A stretch of 6,723 nucleotides of DNA from Thermoanaerobaculia bacterium (GTDB lineage: Bacteria; Acidobacteriota; Thermoanaerobaculia; Multivoradales; JAHEKO01). The notes below the pieces were generated by a model, which was given only the letters and a program-made list of their open reading frames with translations, searched no databases and had not been told where the DNA came from. The DNA is taken from NCBI GenBank assembly GCA_029287645.1, contig JARFQS010000591.1, positions 1-6,723 of the forward strand, read 5' to 3'. The position numbers and the translations under genes were made by a program. Shown here in pieces: positions 1-6,691 of the stretch. Every line of letters begins with the position of its first letter. Position 1 is the first letter of the stretch.

Positions 1-58
1 CACCCACAACTACACTACGGCGAAGTCGTCGGCAGCGTCAGATGTGTATAAGAGACAG
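1..58 (+). other. Illumina/Nextera adapter left on the contig end (not genomic)
   Basis: Bases 26-58 match the 33-nt Nextera Read 1 transposase adapter exactly, ending in the 19-bp Tn5 mosaic end AGATGTGTATAAGAGACAG at 40-58. Bases 1-15 match the last 15 bases of the Illumina P5 primer at 12 of 15 positions, including CTACAC at 10-15. The 10 bases between them (TACGGCGAAG, 16-25) sit where a 10-nt i5 index would be. The whole P5-index-adapter order is therefore preserved and genomic DNA starts at 59. An apparent start reading MYKRQ (GTG at 44) for the downstream kinase is pure adapter translation and should be trimmed. Confidence 0.97.
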
Positions 59-2665
59 TCGTTGAAGCGCAAGGTGGCTCTCAAGGTACTCCCCGCCGAG
101 ATGGCTGCGGATCCGGAGCGGCTGGCCCGCTTCAAGCGGGAGGCCGAGTCGGTAGCGGCTTTGAACCATCCCAACATCGTCACCATCCACTCGGTCGAGG
201 AGGTTGACGGCACGCACTTCCTGACCATGGAATGGGTGGACGGTCAGACCCTGGGAGAGCTCATGTCCCGCGGGGCGATGCCTCTGGAGAAGGTCTTCGA
301 GATGGGGGTGCCCATCGCCGACGCTCTGGCTTCGGCTCATGAGGAAGGCATCACGCACCGGGATCTGAAGCCGGCCAATGTCATGGTGACGGGGAAGGGC
401 AGAGTCAAGGTGCTCGACTTCGGTCTCGCCAAGCTGGCCATGGAGGGTGAAGACGGGAGCTCGGACGAGCAGCCGACCCAGGCGTTGACCCAGGAAGGCC
501 TGGCGGTCGGCACGGTTCCCTACATGTCCCCCGAGCAGGTGCGCGGTGAGGCTGTCGATCACCGCACCGACATCTTCTCGCTGGGTGACGTGCTCTACGA
601 GATGGCCAGCGGCCAGCGACCCTTCGGAGGCAAGAGCTCGGCGGATCTCGTATCGGCCATTCTGCGAGATCGTCCCCCATCGGTCACCGAGGTGCGGGCG
701 GAGTTGCCCCATCACCTGGGGCGGGTCCTCCAGCGCTGCATGGAAAAGGACCCCGAGAAGCGGTTTCAGACCGCCAAGGATGTACGCAACGAGCTCGAGG
801 GCCTGAAGCTCGAGGTCTCGTCCGGGGTGGCGAGGTTGAGCAGTGCCTCGATCCCAGCGGCTCAACCCGAGAGCGCTGGCCCCGGATCCCGAAAGGGTCT
901 GTGGATCGGCCTGGCTGCAGTCGCCGTGATTGCGGTGATCCTCGCAGCGTTCTGGATGCGCTCTGACGATTCTGCGACACCTGTAGCCGAGTTGCCGACA
1001 GCGCAGCCGGGGTCTGTCGGTGCGGCGGCGGATGACCGCACGATGGCCGTGGTTCTGCCCTTCGAGAATCTGGGGCCGGCCGAGGACGAGTACTTCGCCG
1101 CCGGCATCACAGACGAGATCAGCGGGCGTCTGGCCTCGGTGAACAGCCTCGGCGTCATCTCTCGGCAGACCGCGGCGCGCTACGCCGACTCCGACAAGTC
1201 GATCCAACAGATCGGCGACGAACTGGAAGTGGATTATGTCCTGGCGGGGACCGTGCGCTGGGGTCGTCAGGACGACGGTACGAGCCGCGTTCGTATCTCG
1301 CCCGAGCTCATCCGGGTCGCCGACGATCGTCAGGTCTGGACTCAAGGCTACGATCGGGAGATCGAAGACATCTTCGAGGTGCAGAGCGATATCGCCAACG
1401 AGGTGATCGCTGCTCTCGGTGTCACCCTGCTGGGCGGAGAACAAGAGGAGCTGGACGAGGCTCCGACCGAGAATGTCGAGGCCTATCAGGCGTTTCTGAA
1501 AGCCCGTGACCTCAGTCAACACGGCACTACCATCGAGGATCTCACGACCGGAGTCGAAGCCCTCTACGAAACGGCGGTGGAGCTGGATCCTGAATTCGTC
1601 GAAGCCTGGGTCCGACTGGCAATTCACCATCTGGGCATCTACACCGGCCTCGAACGAACCGAGGAGAGGTTGTCGAAGGCCAAGGCAGCGCTCGAGCGCG
1701 CCGAGGCGCTGGGGCGGGACCTTCCCAAAGTCAGACTGGCGCGGGGTTTCTACCACTACTATGGCTTTCGCGAGTACGAGCAGGCTCTCGAAGAGTTCCG
1801 TAAGGCGTCCGAGACCCTGCCCAACGACTCCGAGATGCGCGAATCCGTAGGTCTGATCTATCGGAGGAAGGGCAAGCTCGAAGAGGCCATCGCCGAGTTC
1901 GAAGCGGCCGAGCAGCTCGACCCGCAAAACGCGAATGTCTTGACCAACCTGTCATCTTCGTACCGAGCAATGAGACGTGTGGAGGAGACGCTCGCCTACG
2001 ATGCTCGCCTCGTGGAGCTGAGTCCCGAGGATGACGACGTCTACTCGAACTACGCACAGCATTTGTTGGAGCTGAAGGGTGATCTGGAGAGAGCCCGCGA
2101 AGAGTTCGAGCGGGCCCCGGGCTCGAGTGAATTTTTGCCATTCAATTTCGCGTTTCTCTTCGTGAACGAACGGGACTTCGCCGGGGCGATCGATCTCGTG
2201 GAGCAGCTAACGCCGACGAATCCACTGATTCAGGCCTTCCGATTCACGGTTCTCGGCTGGGCGAAGTACATGGAGTACGGCCTCGAAGAGGCTCGGAGTG
2301 ACCTGGAGTCGGCGAACCAGCTCTTTTCGGACGCCCTCGAACAGGCCCCTTCGAACTCCCAGTTCCGCACGGTCCTCGGCTTGAATCACCTCCTGCTAGG
2401 GGATAGCGATGCGGCTCTGCGCGAGGTCCGCTTGGCTGTAGATCTCGATTCGAAGGACGCCTATGCCGGACCCGTCGCCCTCGAGAACCTGGCGATTGTC
2501 TATGCCTGGTCTGGGCGCACCGACGATGCCCTCCAGCAGATCGAGCGATTGCTCGCCATGGACTACCAGAGCTCGCTGACGACTCACCGTTTGAAGTACG
2601 AGTTTTGGTGGGACCCACTACGGGAGGATCCCCGCTTTCAAGAACTGATCGAGGAGAGCAGCTGA
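59..2665 (+). CDS. Membrane Ser/Thr protein kinase with TolB-like and TPR ectodomain (5'-truncated)
   Basis: A eukaryotic-like (PknB-type) Ser/Thr kinase that phosphorylates proteins in the cytoplasm. Numbering starts at the first post-adapter codon; 868 residues are visible. The ATP-binding lysine is K9 in VALK, the catalytic loop HRDLKPANV is at 100-108, DFG at 120-122 and the SPEQ (APE-equivalent) at 157-160, so the kinase should be active. A hydrophobic helix at about 281-299 is the only membrane segment. It is followed by a TolB/FlgO-like alpha/beta domain (~328-455, opening with AVVLPFENLG), then roughly eight or nine TPR-like helical repeats (~470-840), several degenerate. The C-terminus ends in the DPLREDPRF motif common in this architecture. 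Alignment with the second kinase here shows about 30 N-terminal residues missing, including the glycine-rich loop, cut off by the adapter junction. One oddity is LGDVLYEM where LGVVLYEM is usual. Substrates and signal are unknown. Confidence 0.93.
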   Translation, partial: SLKRKVALKVLPAEMAADPERLARFKREAESVAALNHPNIVTIHSVEEVDGTHFLTMEWVDGQTLGELMSRGAMPLEKVFEMGVPIADALASAHEEGITHRDLKPANVMVTGKGRVKVLDFGLAKLAMEGEDGSSDEQPTQALTQEGLAVGTVPYMSPEQVRGEAVDHRTDIFSLGDVLYEMASGQRPFGGKSSADLVSAILRDRPPSVTEVRAELPHHLGRVLQRCMEKDPEKRFQTAKDVRNELEGLKLEVSSGVARLSSASIPAAQPESAGPGSRKGLWIGLAAVAVIAVILAAFWMRSDDSATPVAELPTAQPGSVGAAADDRTMAVVLPFENLGPAEDEYFAAGITDEISGRLASVNSLGVISRQTAARYADSDKSIQQIGDELEVDYVLAGTVRWGRQDDGTSRVRISPELIRVADDRQVWTQGYDREIEDIFEVQSDIANEVIAALGVTLLGGEQEELDEAPTENVEAYQAFLKARDLSQHGTTIEDLTTGVEALYETAVELDPEFVEAWVRLAIHHLGIYTGLERTEERLSKAKAALERAEALGRDLPKVRLARGFYHYYGFREYEQALEEFRKASETLPNDSEMRESVGLIYRRKGKLEEAIAEFEAAEQLDPQNANVLTNLSSSYRAMRRVEETLAYDARLVELSPEDDDVYSNYAQHLLELKGDLERAREEFERAPGSSEFLPFNFAFLFVNERDFAGAIDLVEQLTPTNPLIQAFRFTVLGWAKYMEYGLEEARSDLESANQLFSDALEQAPSNSQFRTVLGLNHLLLGDSDAALREVRLAVDLDSKDAYAGPVALENLAIVYAWSGRTDDALQQIERLLAMDYQSSLTTHRLKYEFWWDPLREDPRFQELIEESS

Positions 2666-2669
2666 GGCC

Positions 2670-2687
2670 TCGGCCTCTGGAGGCCGA
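2670..2687 (+). other. Intergenic hairpin
   Basis: TCGGCCT (2670-2676) and AGGCCGA (2681-2687) form a perfect 7-bp stem with a CTGG loop, starting 5 nt after the stop codon of the first kinase. No T-tract follows, so it is not a canonical intrinsic terminator. It could be a partial attenuator or an mRNA 3'-end protecting structure between the kinase and the small downstream gene. Chance formation in GC-rich DNA is also possible. Confidence 0.4.
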
Positions 2688-2701
2688 AGGTCGCATTGAA
2701 C

Positions 2702-2707
2702 AGGAGA
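2702..2707 (+). promoter_or_regulatory. Shine-Dalgarno of the ABM-like gene
   Basis: AGGAGA lies 7 nt upstream of the ATG at 2715, an optimal spacing. It supports that ATG as the real start and contrasts with the second kinase, which has no comparable site. Confidence 0.75.
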
Positions 2708-2714
2708 TCGAACC

Positions 2715-2999
2715 ATGGCGCACATCATCGTCTGGCACCAGGTCGAAGACTTCGATCGCTGGAAGAGCGAATTCGACAAGCACGGACCGATCCGCCAAGC
2801 AGCCGGTAGCCAGGGCGGCATCGTCTACCGCAGCTACGGCGATTCGAACGAAGTCGTCACCGTTCTGGAGTGGGACAGCAAGGAGAACGCCCAGGCCTTC
2901 ATGGCATCCCAAGACCTGCAAGCCGTGATGGAGGAAGCGGGCGTCACCGGTCAACCGATGGTCGCCTTCCTCGACGACGGCATCGCCACCCCGGTCTGA
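2715..2999 (+). CDS. Small dimeric alpha/beta-barrel (ABM-like) protein
   Basis: A 94-residue protein, complete, with no signal peptide or membrane helix, so cytoplasmic. The pattern is beta (AHIIVWHQV, 2-10), helix (DFDRWKSEFDKH, ~12-23), beta (GGIVYRSYGD), beta (NEVVTVLEWD), helix (KENAQAFMASQDLQAVMEEAG), beta (PMVAFLDD). This is the ferredoxin-like fold of the dimeric alpha/beta-barrel superfamily, close to proteins labelled antibiotic biosynthesis monooxygenase or putative cyclase. The label is a fold assignment: small stand-alone members like this are mostly uncharacterised, and no catalytic residue can be named here. The start is fixed by the AGGAGA 7 nt upstream. It begins 49 nt after the first kinase and ends 4 nt before the second, so it is probably co-transcribed with both. 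A link to kinase signalling is only suggested by position. Confidence 0.88.
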   Translation: MAHIIVWHQVEDFDRWKSEFDKHGPIRQAAGSQGGIVYRSYGDSNEVVTVLEWDSKENAQAFMASQDLQAVMEEAGVTGQPMVAFLDDGIATPV

Positions 3000-3003
3000 C
3001 TCC

Positions 3004-5802
3004 ATGATCGGTACGACACTTTCTCACTTCAAGATCACCGCCAAGCTGGGTGAGGGCGGCATGGGCGAGGTCTACCGCGCCGAAGACACCAAGCTCGGCC
3101 GGGAGGTAGCGATCAAGGTACTGCCCGAAGCCGTCGCCTCGGACCCCGAGCGCCTCGCCCGCTTCGAGCGCGAGGCCAAGGTGCTGGCCTCTCTCAACCA
3201 CCCCCACATCGCCGCCATCTACTCCTTCGAATCCGCCGACCGGACCGACTCGATTGTAGCGGCGCCCCTGGCGGGCGCCCGAGAGGGGACAAGCCCCTCC
3301 CCTACATTCGATGAGTCAAACGTGTCGCAGCAGTCCCCAGGACCCAGGACCCAAGCCTCAGGTCCCTCCATCCACTTTCTCGTCATGGAGTTGGCCGAGG
3401 GCGAGACCCTCAAGGAGGTCATCGATCGGGCGCCCGTGGACGAGAGGGACGCGCTGCCGATCGCCCTGCAGATCGCCGAGGCGATGGAAGCGGCGCACGA
3501 TCAGGGGATCGTCCATCGGGATCTCAAACCGGCCAATGTGGTGGTGGATGGCAACGGCCAGGTGAAGGTTCTCGACTTCGGCCTCGCCAAGGCGTTCGAA
3601 GGCGATTCCAGCTCGGCCGTGGCGAGCGCCTTGTCGATGTCGCCGACCCTGACAGCGCAGATGACGGGTGCCGGCGTCATCCTGGGCACCGCAGCCTACA
3701 TGAGCCCGGAACAGGCGCGAGGCAAGCCTGTCGACCGGCGATCCGATGTCTGGGCCTTCGGGTGCGTGCTCTTCGAGATGCTGACCGGCTCGTCCACCTA
3801 CAGCGGCGAAACGGTGACCGACATCCTGGGTGCCATCGTGCACAAGGATCCCGACTGGAGCGAGCTACCGGCCGGAATCGCACCGCCAGTGCGCGAGCTG
3901 TTGGAGCGCTGTCTGGACAAGGACCCGCGGCGGCGCCTGCAGGCGATCGGCGAGGGGCGGCTCCTGCTGGAACGCTACCTGGCCGATCCCGAAGCCTTCG
4001 CGGCTCCGGCGGCACCGACGATGGCAGCACCAGGCACTCCGCTCTGGAAGCGGGCACTTCCCTGGCTCTTCGCGGGACTTCTGGCCGTGGCTCTGGGAGC
4101 AGCGCTGTTGCGACCAGAAGGAGACACAGCCGTGCTGCGCGCCACGATTCCGCCTCCCGATGGCCAGGTGTTCCACCTCGACCCCTTCGACCCGGGGCCG
4201 GCGGTTCTTTCACCCGATGGAAGCCGTCTGGCGTTCTCGGCTCGCGATGCCGAGAACAGGGTCGTGCTCCATGTCCGTCCCCTCGATGCCGTCCAGGCCT
4301 TCGCGCTGACCGGCACGGAGGATGCCCAGTATCCCTTCTGGTCGCCGGACGGACGCTGGATCGGTTTCTTCACCAAGAACGATGAGACCCTGAAGAAGAT
4401 CAACGCAACCGGTGGCCCGCCGATGAGCCTCTGCTCCGCGTCCGATGGCAAGGGCGGCACCTGGAGCGAGGAAGGCGTGATCGTCTTCGCCCCGGATGCC
4501 GACACGCCGTTGCATCGGGTCTCGGCCGCCGGCGGCGAGTCGACCCCGGTCACTGAGATCGACGAGGCGCGCTTCGACTCGCACCGTCACCCGCGATTTC
4601 TTCCCGACGGCGAGCATTTCCTGTACCTGGCTCGGGGCGCGGACACGGAGGGAAGCCGGCTCATGATCGGCTCGCTCGACGGCGACGTGGAGGCCCGCGA
4701 GCTATTGTCGTCGCAGAGCCAGGGTGAAGTCGCCGAGGGTCGGCTCTTCTTCATCCGCGAGCGGACGTTGATGGTCCAGCCATTCGACGAGAAACGGCTC
4801 GAGCTCTCCGGTGAGGCGGCACCGATCGCCGAGCACGTCATCGAGATGCCGGGGACGGCGGTCGCCGTCTTCTCGGTGTCGCGCGCCGGAGTCCTGGCCT
4901 ATCAGACGGGCGAGACGACGATGGGGGTGTCCCTGAAGTGGGTCGACCGCCAGGGACAGGAGGTCGGGTCGATGGGGGAGATCGACTCCTATCGAACGGC
5001 GGTGATCTCGCCGGATGGACGGTATGCCCTGACGACCATCGTCGATCAGGAGACGGGTGCACACGATCTGTGGCTCTATGAGATCCAACGCGATCTCGCC
5101 ACCCGCTTCACCTTCGGCGATGCGGACGAGTGGTTCGCCGCCTGGTCACCGGGCAGCCAGTCGGTGATCTATACCTCCGACAGCGAAGGCAAGACGCGGT
5201 TCTTTCGCAAGGACATCAGCGGCTCGGCGGAGCCCGAGCTGGTTCTGGAGCGGGACAACGGCATAGCCACCAGCGTCTCACCCGATGGCCGATATCTCGC
5301 CTTCAGCACCGAGGGGGAAGCGACCCAGAGCGATCTCTGGATCCTGCCGCTCGATGGCGGCGGTGAGCCAGAGTTCTTCCGTCAATCGGAATTCCAGGAG
5401 TTTTTCCCCGTATTCTCTCCGGACGGGCAGTGGTTGGCGTACTTTTCGGACGAGTCGGGGCAATTCGAGATCTACGTGGAGCCCTATCCCGGCCCTGGCC
5501 GCCGCTGGCGGGTGTCGACCGAATCCGGCGTCTACCCGTATTGGAGCGACGACGGCAGCGAGATCCTCTATCACCAGTTCAACGGTGAGGTGATGTCGGC
5601 GGCGATCGAACAGCAGGGTGAAGGCCTGCAGATCGACCAGCCGCGGGCCCTGTTCCAGATCGCCAATCCATCGGCTGGAGGCGCCATCTTCGCGCCGACG
5701 CCGGATGCGCAGAGCTTTCTGATCGTGCCCTCCTCCTCCCAGGAGGCCGACACCCTGTTGAACCTGGTCGTGAACTGGCCGCGGGCACTCAGCGAGCAGT
5801 AG
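3004..5802 (+). CDS. Membrane Ser/Thr protein kinase with PD40/TolB-type beta-propeller ectodomain
   Basis: A complete 932-residue eukaryotic-like Ser/Thr kinase. The glycine loop GEGGMG is at 16-21, the ATP lysine K38 in VAIK, HRDLKPANV at 171-179, DFG at 191-193, SPEQ at 234-237 and SDVWAFG at 247-253, so all key catalytic elements are present. The Ser/Thr-rich stretch at 202-221 precedes the SPEQ motif as an activation loop would. One membrane helix at about 353-369 separates the cytoplasmic kinase from an extracytoplasmic beta-propeller (~375-925). The propeller is recognised by repeated SPDG-type turns near 403, 448, 534, 670, 715, 760, 806 and 849. The start fits the usual N-terminus of this family (MIGTTLSHFKI). 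It lies 4 nt after the preceding stop without a visible Shine-Dalgarno, so coupled translation is likely. A ~43-residue insertion at about 79-121, between beta4 and beta5 of the N-lobe, contains a palindromic repeat element. The propeller ligand is unknown. Confidence 0.95.
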   Translation: MIGTTLSHFKITAKLGEGGMGEVYRAEDTKLGREVAIKVLPEAVASDPERLARFEREAKVLASLNHPHIAAIYSFESADRTDSIVAAPLAGAREGTSPSPTFDESNVSQQSPGPRTQASGPSIHFLVMELAEGETLKEVIDRAPVDERDALPIALQIAEAMEAAHDQGIVHRDLKPANVVVDGNGQVKVLDFGLAKAFEGDSSSAVASALSMSPTLTAQMTGAGVILGTAAYMSPEQARGKPVDRRSDVWAFGCVLFEMLTGSSTYSGETVTDILGAIVHKDPDWSELPAGIAPPVRELLERCLDKDPRRRLQAIGEGRLLLERYLADPEAFAAPAAPTMAAPGTPLWKRALPWLFAGLLAVALGAALLRPEGDTAVLRATIPPPDGQVFHLDPFDPGPAVLSPDGSRLAFSARDAENRVVLHVRPLDAVQAFALTGTEDAQYPFWSPDGRWIGFFTKNDETLKKINATGGPPMSLCSASDGKGGTWSEEGVIVFAPDADTPLHRVSAAGGESTPVTEIDEARFDSHRHPRFLPDGEHFLYLARGADTEGSRLMIGSLDGDVEARELLSSQSQGEVAEGRLFFIRERTLMVQPFDEKRLELSGEAAPIAEHVIEMPGTAVAVFSVSRAGVLAYQTGETTMGVSLKWVDRQGQEVGSMGEIDSYRTAVISPDGRYALTTIVDQETGAHDLWLYEIQRDLATRFTFGDADEWFAAWSPGSQSVIYTSDSEGKTRFFRKDISGSAEPELVLERDNGIATSVSPDGRYLAFSTEGEATQSDLWILPLDGGGEPEFFRQSEFQEFFPVFSPDGQWLAYFSDESGQFEIYVEPYPGPGRRWRVSTESGVYPYWSDDGSEILYHQFNGEVMSAAIEQQGEGLQIDQPRALFQIANPSAGGAIFAPTPDAQSFLIVPSSSQEADTLLNLVVNWPRALSEQ
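3255..3306. repeat. Palindromic REP/MITE-like element inside the kinase gene
   Basis: The 52-bp unit has terminal inverted arms TGTAGcGG (3255-3262) and CCCCTACA (3299-3306) with one mismatch. Two inner hairpins lie between them: GGCGCCC/GGGCGCC (3261-3267 with 3273-3279, 5-nt loop) and GAGGGG/CCCCTC (3283-3288 with 3294-3299, ACAAG loop). The stems overlap slightly at the arms, giving a cloverleaf-like or alternative fold. Its look (TGTAGGGG-type ends, CCCCTACA close, ACAAG loop) resembles short dispersed palindromes seen in intergenic DNA of many high-GC bacteria. TCGAT occurs on both sides (3250-3254 and 3308-3312), a possible 5-bp target duplication. It is read in frame as kinase residues 84-101. 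Copy number cannot be seen in this window. Confidence 0.72.
3336..3355. repeat. Short heptamer tandem repeat
   Basis: CCCAGGA occurs at 3336-3342 and 3343-3349, followed by a degenerate third unit CCCAAG from 3350. It encodes part of the Pro/Gly/Ser/Gln-rich linker (residues ~110-120) following the palindromic element in the kinase N-lobe. A 7-bp unit shifts frame with each copy gained or lost, so copy changes here would disrupt the gene. Confidence 0.5.
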
Positions 5803-5813
5803 CCGCCTGCCTC

Positions 5814-5874
5814 GAGACAGCCCGGCTCGGTGAACGCCCGGGGCTCTCGGAACCGGGGCTTCGACGTCGAGAGC
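5814..5874. terminator. Possible weak terminator hairpins between convergent genes
   Basis: The 78-nt gap 5803-5880 separates two convergent stop codons, where terminators are expected. For the + strand transcript, GAGA-GCCCGG (5814-5817, 5820-5825) can pair with CC-GGGC-TCTC (5838-5839, 5841-5848) with small bulges. An alternative 7-bp stem GCTCTCG/CGAGAGC (5843-5849 with 5868-5874) shares bases with it and could serve the opposite strand. Neither is followed by a T-tract on either strand, so the call rests mainly on context. Confidence 0.25.
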
Positions 5875-5880
5875 GCCTGA

Positions 5881-6691
5881 CTACGGCGCTGCACGCACCC
5901 GACTGACCATGGCCAGGGGTTCACCCTCGTCGACCGGCGGAGTCCCGATCACATAGTTCACGACACCGGCGAAGGGAGCGGTAATGGGCTGGAGGGGATC
6001 ACCGAAGAAATCGACCAGGGTGCCCAGCAGACCACCCTGCTCGATGAAATAGCCCGGCTGGACGGCTGGTTGAAACATGGCCGCTACCGGGCTGCGGACG
6101 ACCTGCCCCTCCTCGAGCCAGACGACGGCCGGTGTGCTCTCGGGCTCACCTTCGATCATGTCGAGGTGTCGCAGGAGATTCCAGACGCCCCGCTCGGCGA
6201 GGCTGACGAGTGTCTCGTCGGTGGACCCCATCGAGCCGGTCTCGGTAGTGATCGCCGGTTTGCCCCGCCCGAGGGCTGCCCATTCGGTGTAGATGTGATC
6301 TTCGGGCTCGTCGGACCACTCCCCCTGTACGACGATGGTGTCGAGCCCGAAGGCCAGGCCGAGGCCTCTCGAACGCTGGTCCAGATCCGGGTTTCCGGTG
6401 ACCGTCATGTACAGATAGGGCCGTAGCGCTTCGTTGCCGTCACCACCGTGCATGTCGACGACGTAGTCGGCCGGCTCGATGATCTGCCGGTAGAGAACAT
6501 CGGCGATCCGGTGGCTGACCGTCCCCTCGGGATCACCGGGATAGACACGATTCAGGTTCTCGCCGTCGATCGGGCTGTAGTAGATGGTCCGACCGAGAAA
6601 CGACGGCAAGTTCGCGATGTGCACCAAGATGAGGGTCCCTGACAGCTGCTCGGGATCGATGGCGCCTCGGACTCTCTGTAGAGCCAGGATG
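5881..6691 (-). CDS. Succinylglutamate desuccinylase/aspartoacylase-family zinc hydrolase (N-terminus missing)
   Basis: The C-terminal 269 residues of an AstE/AspA-type (M14-like) zinc-dependent amide hydrolase, read from ILALQRV near 6690 to TAG at 5883-5881. Family marks are ENLNRVYPG (~6558-6532; the Asn-Arg pair is the substrate-binding NR of aspartoacylases), VDMHGGDGNEALRP (the His at 6450-6448 is the expected third zinc ligand) and ITTETG (the Glu at 6243-6241 is the expected catalytic glutamate). A C-terminal beta domain (PITAPFAGVV) follows. The first two zinc ligands, in HGYE, are missing from this frame: they appear on the opposite strand at 6692-6703 because the contig folds back there. 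A TTG at 6627-6625 could pass as a start, but family sequence continues upstream (SGTLILVHIAN), so it is internal. The true N-terminus and any signal peptide lie outside the window. The substrate cannot be named. Confidence 0.9.

Noticed and set aside
44..58. GTG start giving MYKRQ as the kinase N-terminus
   Set aside because: These codons lie inside the Tn5 mosaic end. The kinase is truncated at 59 and its true start is not in the window.
38..1927. 629-residue open frame antisense to the first kinase
   Set aside because: It is the codon-position shadow of a high-GC gene, begins or ends in adapter sequence (SLIHI-type peptide near the junction region in the antisense frames) and shows no domain pattern. 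The sense frame has unmistakable kinase and TPR motifs.
2244..3005. 253-residue antisense open frame across the first kinase end and the ABM gene
   Set aside because: It overlaps two well-supported genes and the intergenic Shine-Dalgarno, and its composition is Arg/Ser/Pro-rich as expected for a shadow frame.
3255..3366. CRISPR repeat or IS fragment in the second kinase
   Set aside because: There is only one palindromic unit, no regularly spaced direct repeats and no transposase coding sequence. A REP/MITE-like element fits better.
5861..5870. Perfect palindrome TCGACGTCGA as an operator
   Set aside because: It sits in a gap between convergent genes with no promoter to control, and a 10-bp palindrome is unremarkable in such GC-rich DNA.
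6070..6426. 118-residue + strand open frame within the hydrolase region
   Set aside because: The - strand frame carries conserved aspartoacylase-family motifs throughout, and the + frame shows none.
6625..6627. TTG as the start of the hydrolase gene
   Set aside because: Family-like sequence (ILALQRV...SGTLI) continues in frame upstream to the fold-back junction, so this codon is an internal leucine.
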